Shown one piece after another: positions 22,574 through 31,738 of a stretch of DNA of 64,000 nucleotides; position 1 is the stretch's first letter; each line of letters begins with the position of its first letter. The position numbers and the translations under genes were made by a program. The DNA is taken from NCBI GenBank assembly GCA_041861885.1, contig JBGVUE010000001.1, positions 1,104,001 through 1,168,000 on the forward strand, read 5' to 3'. The stretch is from Haloimpatiens sp. FM7315 (GTDB lineage: Bacteria; Bacillota; Clostridia; Clostridiales; Clostridiaceae). Under the pieces are notes generated by a model that was not told where the DNA came from, searched no databases, and was given only the letters and a program-made list of their open reading frames with translations.

Positions 22574-23918
22574 TGGACAATATCTAATTAATTCTCACTT
22601 TTTCTCATAACTACACCCTTATTTCAATATTAGTTAGCTGCTCTCCAGAATAAAGGTGGTAAAATTCATTAGGAGTCCTGTATCCTAAACTTGAATGTAA
22701 CCTTCTATTATTATAAAAAGTAATAAAATCGTTTACTGTTTCATATGCTTCCTTATAGCTCTCAAATTCGTTACTTTTAAAACATTCATCTTCAAGTATT
22801 CTATGAAAAGATTCAACATGTGCATTTTTATTTGGTGTTTTTACTGGTATTCTTTCATGATGTAACTTAAGTTCTTCACAGCATTCCTTGAATTTATAAC
22901 TTACAAACTGTGGACCATTATCAGTCCTTATAACAGGTCTTTTAGCACCTTCTTCAAACAAATGTCTTCTAATTAAACTTTTCCTTAATAATGCGGTAGC
23001 ATCCTTTGCTTCACAATGAAAACCCATATGATAATCTACAATACTTCTATCGAAGATATCTATAATATTAAGCATATAGAAAAATTTATCTTCTCCTTCA
23101 ACATATCCATATTTGATATCCATTTCCCACAATTGATTGGAACCCGTTATAGATCTATTAATAGCAATGCTTCGCTTGACTTTAGGTTTTATAACCCTTT
23201 GATTCTTTAGAATATCAAGTTCTTTACATAGTCTGTATGCTTTCTTATGGTTTATAATAAGTCCATATTCACGCTTTAGATAATGCATTATTTTTCTATA
23301 ACCATAGTTTATAGCATCACCATCTATAGCTTTTAAAATATATTCCTTAATTTCGTCATCACAAATTTTTTTACCTTTTTCAGTTAATGAATATCCTTTG
23401 GGTTTTCCGCCTACCGGCTTATATTTCTCTTTGCCTTCTACACTTAAATTGTAGTAATATGTTGACCTTGATAATCCAACTATTTTTAAAACAAAAACTG
23501 CATTGAATCCTTGATTTATATACTTTTTAGCAACGATTACTTTATCTTTAATTGAGGGTTCGCTTTTTTTATTAGATCTTTAAGGATGGCTATTTCTAAA
23601 TCCTTTTCTCCCAATATTTTTTTAGAGTATCATTTTCTTTTGTTATTTCTGTTATTTCTTTTTCAAAGTTATTTTGTCCCTCAATTAAAGCCTTTCTACC
23701 TGGCTTCACCTTAATTTCATTTTTTTGTTTAGAATTTTTGATCCATGTAAATATAGTTGATTTTGAAATTCCATGTTTTCTTGAAACTAAGGAAACATTT
23801 CCAACTTCCTTTACTTCATTTATTATTGATTCCTTCAATTCATTTGTATAACTTCTGCCTCTCATAAGTTACCTCCAATCACTTTTTATATTATATATAA
23901 TTTATAAGCAATTGTCCA
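22574..23918 (-). mobile_element. IS3-family (IS150-like) insertion sequence, 1345 bp
   Basis: Bounded by imperfect terminal inverted repeats beginning TGGACAAT (22574 inward; complement ATTGTCCA at 23911-23918). The length and the orfA/orfB arrangement fit IS3. No target-site duplication is visible, which suggests a flanking deletion after insertion. The insertion truncates the 3' end of the XRE repressor gene. Confidence 0.8.
22611..23865 (-). CDS. IS3-family transposase OrfAB (programmed frameshift)
   Basis: OrfA (from 23865) has a helix-turn-helix (VSLVSRKHGISKSTIFTWIKNS) and a coiled-coil tail. OrfB has the DDE integrase core: LWEMDIKYGYVEG, RTDNGPQFVS and AHVESFHRILEDE supply D, D and E. 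An A7G slippery site (plus-strand T7 23564-23570) lies exactly where OrfA (AAA AAA GCG) overlaps OrfB (AAA AAA AGC), the IS3 -1 frameshift signal. OrfA itself is broken at the T7 run 23617-23623 (one base short). With that base, OrfA ends at 23537 with 109 residues. The transposase may be active if the break is a miscall. Confidence 0.8.
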
Positions 23919-24223
23919 AGTGTTCTTAGGGGCTTAAGAGAAATTTGTTCAAAATGACAGCCAAGTAATTTCAATTGTTCTTTAAATAATCTTAATTCAT
24001 CAAGTTGTTTTTGCCCTTTTTCATATCCTAATAGATACGGGACGGTAGTATCTAATACTTTTGCAATTTCTTCTACTACACTGTGGGGTATTTCAACCTC
24101 TCCACTTTCATATTTTTGTATAGAACTTTCAGATTTATTAAGGATTTTACATAATTGTTTTTGAGTCATTTTTTTGCTCTTTCTTTTTTCTTTTATGCGA
24201 TCACCTGCTGTTTCTTTATTCAA
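23891..24223 (-). pseudogene. XRE-family repressor, 3'-truncated by the IS3 element
   Basis: An N-terminal HTH of the Cro/CI type (MTQKQLCKILNKSESSIQKYESGEVEIP, residues about 20-50), then the start of a C-terminal helical region. After about 100 codons the frame enters IS DNA at 23918 and ends with LGQLLINYI. TTG 24223 is preferred (AAGGTGG 8 bases upstream). It is divergent from a second HTH gene across a repeat-rich operator region, the layout of a phage or ICE immunity switch. Confidence 0.65.
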
Positions 24224-24249
24224 ATCCTCCACCACCTTCCCATAACAAT

Positions 24250-24310
24250 GTAACATAATACGTTATTAAGTAATTAAATTACGTAAACGTTACTATAAAT
24301 ACGTAATTAT
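24250..24310. promoter_or_regulatory. Repeat-rich divergent operator region
   Basis: ACGTTA/TAACGT and ATTACGT/ACGTAAT elements recur: TACGTTATTAAG, AATTACGTAAACGTTAC and ATACGTAATTAT. They lie between two divergent HTH genes, as CI/Cro-like operators do. Binding by the truncated XRE protein is inferred. Confidence 0.45.
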
Positions 24311-24325
24311 GATGGGGGTGACGAC

Positions 24326-24412
24326 GTGAAAATTGACAATGAGAAACTTGATATTGCTATGGCAAATGCCTGCTTAACTGTTAATGAACTTTCAAAACAA
24401 CTCTTCATTTAG
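24326..24412 (+). pseudogene. Truncated HTH regulator start (28 codons)
   Basis: GTG 24326 follows GGGGGTG by 5 bases. The product begins MKIDNEKLDIAMANACLTVN, like the first helices of a phage-type XRE regulator, then runs into an IS3 relic near 24400 and stops. Only the N-terminus survives. Confidence 0.6.
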
Positions 24413-24990
24413 AAGATTCTGAGCCACGGTGAAGTTATGCTCTGAATACGTAGTTGCTTTGTATTTTTTCTTTAGTTTGCTAAAAATATTATTTTCCTTC
24501 ATTAATTCTTTTTATTTCAATTGCAAGTATATCATCTTTTCTTTTTCTTTTTGATTCTGGTCTTTTTAACCATGCATAATATGAAATCCTTTTAATATCA
24601 AGTACTTCACACATCTTCTCCACGTGAAATTCGGAGCTATTTTCCTGAATAAATTTATATCTTATTTTTCGGGCTTTGTGAAGATGCGTATAGCTTTTTT
24701 TAATATAGCATTTTCTTCTTCCATTTTTCTTAATTCCTCATCTTCTGGTCTTAGCTTACCTTTTCCAGGAAAAGCATCTTTTCCATGAGTACCATACTCT
24801 TTTACCCATCTTCTAACTAAGGATTCATTTACACCAATATCTTCTGCTACATGTTATACTTTTTTCCCTTGCTCTGTTACTAGTTTGATTATATATTTTT
24901 TATATTCTACTGAAAAACTTCTTCTCTTACCCATTAAATAAACACATCCTTTTCATATCAGATAATTTTGTGAAATTATATTCTATTCGT
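24400..24990 (-). mobile_element. Decayed IS3-family element (second copy type)
   Basis: OrfA remnant 24662-24934 (91 codons, MGKRRSFSVEYKKYIIKLV, with an internal TAA at 24854-24856) has an HTH and coiled coil. An OrfB start follows (FIQENSSEFHVEKMCEVLDI, SYYAWLKRPE), but the middle is deleted, so it jumps to SEHNFTVAQNLLNEE near 24400. No DDE residues remain. It differs from the 22574-23918 element. It interrupts the truncated HTH gene. Confidence 0.75.
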
Positions 24991-25044
24991 CCCTCTTACA
25001 TAGATATTTTTAATAAGGTATATATCAATATTTTCTTAAACCTT

Positions 25045-25058
25045 ACACAATTGTAATA
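25045..25058 (+). promoter_or_regulatory. BceR-like operator TTACA-N4-TGTAA
   Basis: TTACACAATTGTAA matches the TNACA-N4-TGTAA consensus bound by BceR-type response regulators. A TATAAT at 25102-25107 without a good -35 box lies downstream, fitting an activator-dependent promoter for the TraX-like/ABC operon. Confidence 0.6.
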
Positions 25059-25168
25059 CAGATGTAATAAAAATGAATAGTAAGCAAATACTTCTTCAAT
25101 ATATAATTAACATGTACTAAATACTTGTTAGAAATAAGAACTAATTATATAGGATAAGGAGGAGTTTT

Positions 25169-25906
25169 ATGAGATTAAACAGTTTTCAATTAAAAATTTT
25201 TGCAATGATATTAATGGTTTTAGACCACATAAGCACATATATTCCCAATATGCCATTTTGGTTTAATATGGTGGGGAGAATAGTTGCGCCTATATTCTTC
25301 TTTTTGATAGTAGAAGGTTTCTTTCATACTAGAGATAGAAAAAAATATGCATTTAGATTATTTAGTTGGGCTCTTGTTATGTTCCTTGGAACTAATGTAG
25401 TTATAAGGATATTTATAAGAGAGTATCAAATACATAATAATATATTTCTATCATTAGGAATGTCAGTTCTATTAATGAGTGTAATTGAATTGAGTAGAAA
25501 GAATAAAGAAAATAAGAAACTATATATTTTAGGTATTGTAGGATTAATAGTGATAGGAATTTTATCAATATTTACAGAGGCTGGTATATATGGACTAGTA
25601 ATGACTCTTATATTTTACTTTTTAAGAGACAATAAATCAAAGATGACTATTATATACGTAATAGTATCTTTATTATTAACTGTTGGAATGGGTTTCACAG
25701 CAGTTATAGAAATTCCCGATTATTCAATAAGGAATCTTTTATTAGATGATGTTCAGTGGATGATGGTTTTTGCTTTCCCATTTTTCTTTATGTACAACGG
25801 AAAGCGTGGTTTGAATACAAAATTTACAAAATACTTATTTTATATTTTCTATCCACTCCATATATGGATTATCTATATAGTAGGATTCTATATAGTAGGA
25901 AAATAA
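25169..25906 (+). CDS. TraX family membrane protein
   Basis: 245 residues with about eight hydrophobic helices. The opening LKIFAMILMVLDHIS and NMVGRIVAPIFFFLIVEGFFHT are typical of the TraX family, first named for pilin acetylation and now found widely as putative membrane acyltransferase-like proteins. AAGGAGGAG precedes the ATG. It is the first gene of the Bce-type block, 31 bp before an ABC ATPase. A cell-envelope modification linked to peptide resistance is plausible but unproven. Confidence 0.8.
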   Translation: MRLNSFQLKIFAMILMVLDHISTYIPNMPFWFNMVGRIVAPIFFFLIVEGFFHTRDRKKYAFRLFSWALVMFLGTNVVIRIFIREYQIHNNIFLSLGMSVLLMSVIELSRKNKENKKLYILGIVGLIVIGILSIFTEAGIYGLVMTLIFYFLRDNKSKMTIIYVIVSLLLTVGMGFTAVIEIPDYSIRNLLLDDVQWMMVFAFPFFFMYNGKRGLNTKFTKYLFYIFYPLHIWIIYIVGFYIVGK

Positions 25907-25937
25907 AGTTTTAACATAAGTTGAAAGGATGAGTAAA

Positions 25938-26702
25938 ATGAAAAATATCTTAGTAGCAAAAGATCTGAAAAAGGTTTATGGAGATAAAGGAAATATATAT
26001 ACTGCACTAAATGGTGTGGATTTAGAAATTAAAGAAGGGGAATTCATAGGGATAATGGGCCCATCAGGATCAGGTAAAACTACTCTGTTGAATATTATAT
26101 CTACCATAGATAAGGCAACCAGTGGCTCAGTTTTTATTGATAAAGAGGATATAACCAAGATGAAGGATAAAAGTTTAGCAAGGTTTAGACGAGAGAGTTT
26201 AGGATTTATATTTCAGGATTTTAATCTTTTAGATACGCTGACAATAAAAGAAAATATTGCTCTGCCCTTGGCTTTAGCAAAGGTTAATAATAAAAAACTT
26301 CAGAAAAAAGTTAAAGATATAGCAACATTATTAGGAATTGATGATTTACTAAATAAATATCCCTATGAAGTTTCAGGGGGACAGAAACAAAGGACAGCTG
26401 CAGCTCGAGCAATTATTACCAGACCTTCTTTGGTTCTAGCAGATGAGCCTACAGGAGCATTGGATTCAAAATCATCAAAGGAACTATTGGAGGCCTTAGG
26501 TGAGTTAAATAAAAATGAAAATGCAACAATAATGATGGTAACTCACGATGCTTTTGCAGCAAGTTATTGTAAAAGAGTTTTATTCATAAAAGATGGTTTA
26601 ATATGTAACGAAATTCACAACTCATCAAATAGGAAAGCCTTTTTTCAAGATATACTTGAAATTATGTCTTCATTAGGTGGTGATAGCAGTGCAGTTATTT
26701 AA
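25938..26702 (+). CDS. BceA-type ABC transporter ATP-binding protein (copy 1)
   Basis: About 254 residues. Walker A GPSGSGKTT, Q-loop FIFQDFNLLDTL, signature VSGGQKQR, Walker B LVLADEPTGALD and H-switch VTHD are intact. It energises the adjacent FtsX-type permease, a pair that typically removes peptide antibiotics such as bacitracin or nisin from lipid II-cycle targets. ATG 25938 fits the AAAGGATGAG ribosome site better than ATG 25929. Its end overlaps the permease start. Confidence 0.88.
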   Translation: MKNILVAKDLKKVYGDKGNIYTALNGVDLEIKEGEFIGIMGPSGSGKTTLLNIISTIDKATSGSVFIDKEDITKMKDKSLARFRRESLGFIFQDFNLLDTLTIKENIALPLALAKVNNKKLQKKVKDIATLLGIDDLLNKYPYEVSGGQKQRTAAARAIITRPSLVLADEPTGALDSKSSKELLEALGELNKNENATIMMVTHDAFAASYCKRVLFIKDGLICNEIHNSSNRKAFFQDILEIMSSLGGDSSAVI

Positions 26703-28625
26703 CTTAGCTTTAGCCAATGTTAAGAAGAATTTTAAGAATTATTTTATTTATGTTGTTTCAATGATATTCAGTGTTACTATATATTTCATATTTAAATCTA
26801 TTGAACACAATAACGAAATTAATAAAGTTTTATCATCAACTGCTAAATTAAGTGATGCATTCAAAGCGGCATCTATTGTTATTGCCATATTTTCATCAGT
26901 ATTCGTTTGGTATTCTAACAGCTTCTTTATAAAAAGAAGAAAAAAGAAATAGGATTATATTCTCTTTTAGGAATTGAGAAAAAACAAATTGGAAGGATGT
27001 TGTTTTATGAAACCTTAGCTATTGGTACTATGTCATTGACATTAGGAATACTTGTAGGTATGTTTTTATCGAAGATTTTTATAGGGATTCTTATAAAAAT
27101 AATAGGTATAAGTGCTGTTATAAATTTTACAATATCAATTTCAGCAATTAAGGATACTATTATTATATTCTCTATACTTTTTGTAATAATATCATTACAT
27201 GGCTATTCAATAATTTACAGTTATGAATTAATTGAGTTATTTAAAGCTGAAAATAAGGGAGAAAAGGAACCTAAAGCATCAATAATTTTTGCTATTGCGT
27301 CATTACTATTTATAGGAAGTGGATATTATATATACACTCATCCACTACAATCTTTTATGATGACTATTTTACTTACTCTTATATTAGTGGTATTAGGAAC
27401 GTATATTTTATTTGGTTCTTTTATAATATTTGTGATTAAGGTGTCTAAGAGAAATGAAAAGAGATATTTTAAAGGATTAAACATGATAGGAACATCTCAA
27501 TTGCTTTACAGAATTAAAGGAAATGCTAAAACTTTAGCAACTATAGCAATATTAAGTGCTACTACGTTAACTGCTATGGGAGTTAGTATAAGTTATTATA
27601 AGTACTTTTCTGATAACATGAACAAATCTATGCCATTCTCTTACGTAAGTACTTTAAGTTCAAAGGAGTTTGATGATAGATTTAAGAATATAGTGAACAA
27701 ACATAAAAATAATAAACTACTACATGAATTACATTTAAATGTTGCAGAAGTTAAGACAGTTTTTCCTAATGATGAAAAAGGAGAAGAATTGAATGTAATT
27801 TCAGAGGGGCAATTAATAGATATCTTTAAAGCTAGGAATATGGAATTTGATATGCCAAAGATAAAAACAGAAGATGAAGTGATTATTTTTGATGAATCAT
27901 ATAATGAGAATTATATGGAGAATTACACAGGTGAAAATATTACAATGAATTTTTCAGGAGATAAAGAGGAATTCAAGGTAATAGATTTAAGAAGCGATCT
28001 ATTAGTTAATGAACATATATTATTTAAAACGGCTGTAGTAAAAGATAGTGTTTATGAAAAATATAACCTTAAGGAAAAGTCAAATGAATTAAATGCTTAT
28101 ATTATTGAAAATCAGGAGAAGAGTGAAGAATTAGATAAAGAAGTAAATAAGTTTTATAAAGAAATTAGAAAGAAAATTTTTGAAGAGGGAAATGATAAAA
28201 GAATAGGACAAGTTTCATCATACTATTCAACTTATAAAGATATGTCTGTAACCGTAGGGGTAATGCTTTTTATAGGAATATTTTTAGGATTAGTGTTTTT
28301 AGTATGCACAGGAAGCATAATATTCTTCAAACAACTTTCAGAAGCAGAAGAAGAAATTGAGAGATATGACATTCTTAGAAAAGTTGGAGTAGATAATGAG
28401 GAGATAAGAATAAATATATTTAAACAGATGGTATTTGTATTTTTAACTCCCTTTGTAGTAGGGTCAATTCATAGTGTAGTTGCTGTTTCACTTATTGCCA
28501 AGGCAGTTGAAATAAATATATTGTATCCCCTTATTTTAAGTAGCATACCTTATTTATTAATATACATCATATATTATTTTATTACATCTAACTTTTATTA
28601 TAAAACAGTTACAAGAAAAGCATAG
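26689..28625 (+). CDS. BceB-type ABC permease (copy 1), one frame break
   Basis: About 645 residues with an FtsX-like pair of membrane domains and a large extracytoplasmic loop (about residues 310-510) between late helices, diagnostic of BceB detoxification permeases. The frame changes at the A6 run 26940-26945; one more A joins IKRRKK to EIGLYSLLGIEKKQIG, the conserved cytoplasmic segment. GTG 26689 is 8 bases after AGGTGG and overlaps the ATPase gene by 14 bases. Confidence 0.85.
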
Positions 28626-28637
28626 GAGGAATGAAAG

Positions 28638-29114
28638 ATGAAAAAATTAAGAGCAGTTTTGGGAGTAATATTAGTATTAGTTATAGGGGGAGCTTTGATT
28701 GCAAGAACCTTAGTTTTTCCATTAAAATATAAAGCTGAAATTCAAAAGTATGCTAAAGAATATAATGTTGAGCCAGAGTTAATTGCAGCTGTTATTCATG
28801 TTAGATCAGCATTTGCTCCAAAAGAGTACGAAATAGGAAAAGAATGTGGCCCGATGTCTTTACAGGATAAATCTGCACAATTTATTGCAAAGGAAATGGG
28901 TTTAAAGGAGTTTAAAGCAGAAAATTTAGCAGACCCAGATCTTAATATCAAAATGGGAACTTGGTTTATGGCAAAGAGTTACAGGGATAAGAATATTGAA
29001 AGCCTTGTAGAAAAATTAGGAGGAATGAATTGGCAGGATGCAGCAGGAAATAAAAAGCAAGAAGAGAAGAAATTTTGGGAAGACTATTATAAACAATACT
29101 TTACAAAAAAATAG
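28638..29114 (+). CDS. SLT-like lytic transglycosylase domain protein lacking the catalytic Glu
   Basis: 158 residues. An N-terminal membrane anchor (about 5-28) is followed by a Slt-fold domain (YNVEPELIAAVIHVRSAFAPK ... CGPMSLQDKSAQFIAKEMG). In active enzymes the AVI helix is followed by ES; here it reads VRS, so the catalytic Glu position is Arg, and the GLMQ motif is GPMSLQ. It is probably non-catalytic, perhaps a glycan-binding or accessory protein. It follows the permease by 12 bp with GGAGG, and is the last gene before a terminator. Confidence 0.8.
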   Translation: MKKLRAVLGVILVLVIGGALIARTLVFPLKYKAEIQKYAKEYNVEPELIAAVIHVRSAFAPKEYEIGKECGPMSLQDKSAQFIAKEMGLKEFKAENLADPDLNIKMGTWFMAKSYRDKNIESLVEKLGGMNWQDAAGNKKQEEKKFWEDYYKQYFTKK

Positions 29115-29173
29115 AAAGTAGAATGAAGATATATAAATTGTTGTACCCTACTTTATAGTATATAGATTTTTAG

Positions 29174-29207
29174 AAAAATGAAGAGGTATATGTATCTCTT
29201 CATTTTT
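29174..29207 (+). terminator. Terminator after the SLT-like gene
   Basis: Perfect 12-bp stem AAAAATGAAGAG / CTCTTCATTTTT with a T-rich end. Confidence 0.85.
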
Positions 29208-29278
29208 GCATAGAAGGGTCGATTATAGCTGTATAATAATATTTAAATTAATGAGATGACTGTGAGAGGATGATAATT

Positions 29279-29985
29279 ATGAATTATAAAATAATGATAG
29301 TTGAGGATGATAAAAGTATAGCTAAGCTTTTATCAGAGTATATTGAAAGATATGGATATGAAACAATAGTTGTAGAAGATTTTGAGAATGTTTTAGATAT
29401 TTTTATTGAAAATGAGCCAAATCTTGTATTACTTGATGTGAATTTACCTAAATATGATGGATTTTTTGGTGCACAAAAATAAGGCAGAGATCCATGTGCC
29501 CTATAATATTTATTTCGGCTAGGGATAGTGAGATGAGTCAGGTTATGGCTATAGAAAGTGGAGCAGATGACTATATAACGAAACCTTTTTATTACGAAGT
29601 TGTTTTAGCTAAGATAAAAGCTCAATTAAGAAGGGTTTATGGTGAATATGCTGTAAAACCAGCTGATTTAGAAAGAATTTCTGAACTTGAAGGACTCATT
29701 TTATATCCTGAGAGATCAGAACTTCATTATCACAGTAAGGAAATATCTTTAAGTAAAAAAGAAGTAGAATTATTAGATATGCTGATAAAAAAATATCCTA
29801 AAGTAGCAACAAGAGATGCTTTACTAGAAAAACTATGGGATGATCAGAATTTTGTAGATGAAAATACACTAAATGTTAATATAACAAGAGTGAGAAAGCG
29901 ATTCAGTAAATTAGGTATAGAGGATGCAGTGGAAACAGTGAGAGGGTTAGGGTATAGATTAAACATTACATGGAGGAATTCTTAA
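29279..29985 (+). CDS. BceR-type OmpR-family response regulator, one frame break
   Basis: Receiver domain (MIVEDDKSIAKLLSEYI; phosphoacceptor Asp in LLLDVNLPKYDG) plus a C-terminal winged helix (VATRDALLEKLWDD ... NINITRVRKRF, VRGLGYRL). The frame breaks at the T6 run 29462-29467; one more T gives DGFFWCTKIRQRSMCPIIFISA and 235 residues. Start 29279 follows GAGAGGATGA. It overlaps the kinase start by one base. The likely target is the TTACA-N4-TGTAA site at 25045. Confidence 0.88.
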
Positions 29986-30992
29986 TGAAAATATTTTTAA
30001 GAGAGCATTTAGGTATGATTCTCTTATATATTCTAAATTTTGGAGTGTTATTTACGATTTTTTCTGTATTTAATGGTTTTAGTGATATGAGAAATGTATT
30101 TTATTTCATGTTTTTAAGTTTATTTTTACTTATAGTTTATCTTTCAATTAATTATTTAAATAACAGAAAAATGTATAAAGCTTTAAGAAAGAAACCAGAG
30201 AATTTTGATGAGGTGTTAGGAAGCTTTGGAACATCAGAATTTGGAAAGGATTTAAATAAATTTGTAGATAATCTATATGGACTATATCAATATAAAGTAC
30301 ATTTATATATAAAGAAACAGAATGAGCATCTGAATTTTATAAATCAATGGATACATCAGATGAAAACGCCATTATCTGTAATTAAATTAATTTCTCAAGA
30401 AAATGAAGATGAACTATATATTCAAGAAATAAAAGAAGAGGTTGATAAATTAGAAAGAGGATTAACTATAGCATTGTATAATGCTCGACTGGATACTTTT
30501 GAACATGATTTTAATGTGATAGATTTTAATTTGTTAGATTTAGTCAATCAAGTTGTACATTCATTGAAAAGATATTTTATAAAAAATAGAGTGTTTCCTA
30601 AAATAAATATAAATAAAGATATAATGTTAAAATCAGATAGAAAGTGGATTAAATTTATAGTAGAGCAGTTAGTAGTTAATGCAGTTAAATATTCTTTAGA
30701 TAAAGGAAAATATGTTGAGATTAATGCTTATGAGGACCAGGGCCATATGATTTTAGAAGTTGAAGATAAAGGAATTGGAATATCTAAAAGGGATATAAAT
30801 AGAGTTATGGAGCCATTTTATACAGGGCAGCATGGAAGAAACTATGGTGAATCAACAGGTATGGGACTTTATTTAGTAAATGAAGTGTGCAAAAAGTTAG
30901 ACCATGATATAAAGATAGAATCTGAAGAGGATAAGGGAACAAAAGTAAAAATAACTTTTAAAAACTTTAAGCATAATGAGGTGAGTAAATGA
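29985..30992 (+). CDS. BceS-type intramembrane-sensing histidine kinase
   Basis: 335 residues. Two transmembrane helices (about 10-30 and 37-60) with only a few residues between them, so it cannot sense outside signals itself and is expected to be controlled by its BceAB partner. Phosphoacceptor His is in FINQWIHQMKTPLSVIKL; the ATP-binding domain has NAVKYS, DKGIGI and GMGLYLV. ATG 29985 is preceded by GGAGG. Coupled by overlap to the regulator upstream and to the ATPase downstream. Confidence 0.9.
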   Translation: MKIFLREHLGMILLYILNFGVLFTIFSVFNGFSDMRNVFYFMFLSLFLLIVYLSINYLNNRKMYKALRKKPENFDEVLGSFGTSEFGKDLNKFVDNLYGLYQYKVHLYIKKQNEHLNFINQWIHQMKTPLSVIKLISQENEDELYIQEIKEEVDKLERGLTIALYNARLDTFEHDFNVIDFNLLDLVNQVVHSLKRYFIKNRVFPKININKDIMLKSDRKWIKFIVEQLVVNAVKYSLDKGKYVEINAYEDQGHMILEVEDKGIGISKRDINRVMEPFYTGQHGRNYGESTGMGLYLVNEVCKKLDHDIKIESEEDKGTKVKITFKNFKHNEVSK

Positions 30993-31738
30993 ACGCCTTA
31001 GAACTAAAAGAAATATATAAGATTTATGGGGAAGGACAGGGCTATATTGTTTTAAAGAATATTAATTTAGTAGTGAATGATGGAGAGTTCATTTGTGTTA
31101 TGGGGCCATCTGGAAGTGGCAAAACTACTCTTATTAATGTTGCATCTACTAATGATAAAGCTTCTTCAGGAAAATTAATATTAAATGGTTTAGACATTAA
31201 GGGATTAAGTAAAGATGAGTTAGCTGTACTCAGAAGGGAGAAAATAGGATTTGTTTTTCAGAACTTCAGACTTATAGACAATTTAAATGTAAGAGAAAAT
31301 ATTATCTTTCCTTTGATTTTAAAGGGATTAAAATATTCTGAAATAGATAATAGGTTAAATAGAATTATAAAGATTTTACAGTTAGAGGATATAATCAATA
31401 GGGGAGTTTATGAACTTTCAGGAGGACAGAAACAGAAAGTTGCAGTTGCTAGAGCAATAATACACGAACCTGTAATATTATTTGCAGATGAACCAACAGG
31501 AAATCTGGACTCAATTTCAACAGAGAAAATAATGAATTTGTTCTACAAAATAAATAAAGAATTAGGTACCTCTATAATAATGGTTACACATGATTCAGTA
31601 TCAGCTAGTTATAGTGATCGAGTTATGTTTTTAAGAGATGGAGAAATATATAATGAAATTTATAAGGATGAAGATAAAGTGGATTTTCATAAAAGAATTT
31701 TAGATGTAGTTGCATTCTTAGGGGGAAAAACTTTATGA
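30989..31738 (+). CDS. BceA-type ABC transporter ATP-binding protein (copy 2)
   Basis: 249 residues with Walker A GPSGSGKTT, FVFQNFRLIDNL, signature LSGGQKQK, Walker B ILFADEPTGNLD and VTHD. It overlaps the kinase gene (ATGA) and the permease gene (ATGA), so RSAB is one translationally coupled unit. Confidence 0.9.
   Translation: MNALELKEIYKIYGEGQGYIVLKNINLVVNDGEFICVMGPSGSGKTTLINVASTNDKASSGKLILNGLDIKGLSKDELAVLRREKIGFVFQNFRLIDNLNVRENIIFPLILKGLKYSEIDNRLNRIIKILQLEDIINRGVYELSGGQKQKVAVARAIIHEPVILFADEPTGNLDSISTEKIMNLFYKINKELGTSIIMVTHDSVSASYSDRVMFLRDGEIYNEIYKDEDKVDFHKRILDVVAFLGGKTL

Noticed and set aside
22574..24990. Complete prophage behind guaA
   Set aside because: No structural, packaging, lysis or replication genes; only regulatory remnants and IS elements.
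25169..25906. TraX gene as evidence of a conjugative plasmid
   Set aside because: TraX-family proteins are common on chromosomes and no other conjugation genes are present; the gene belongs to the Bce-type block.
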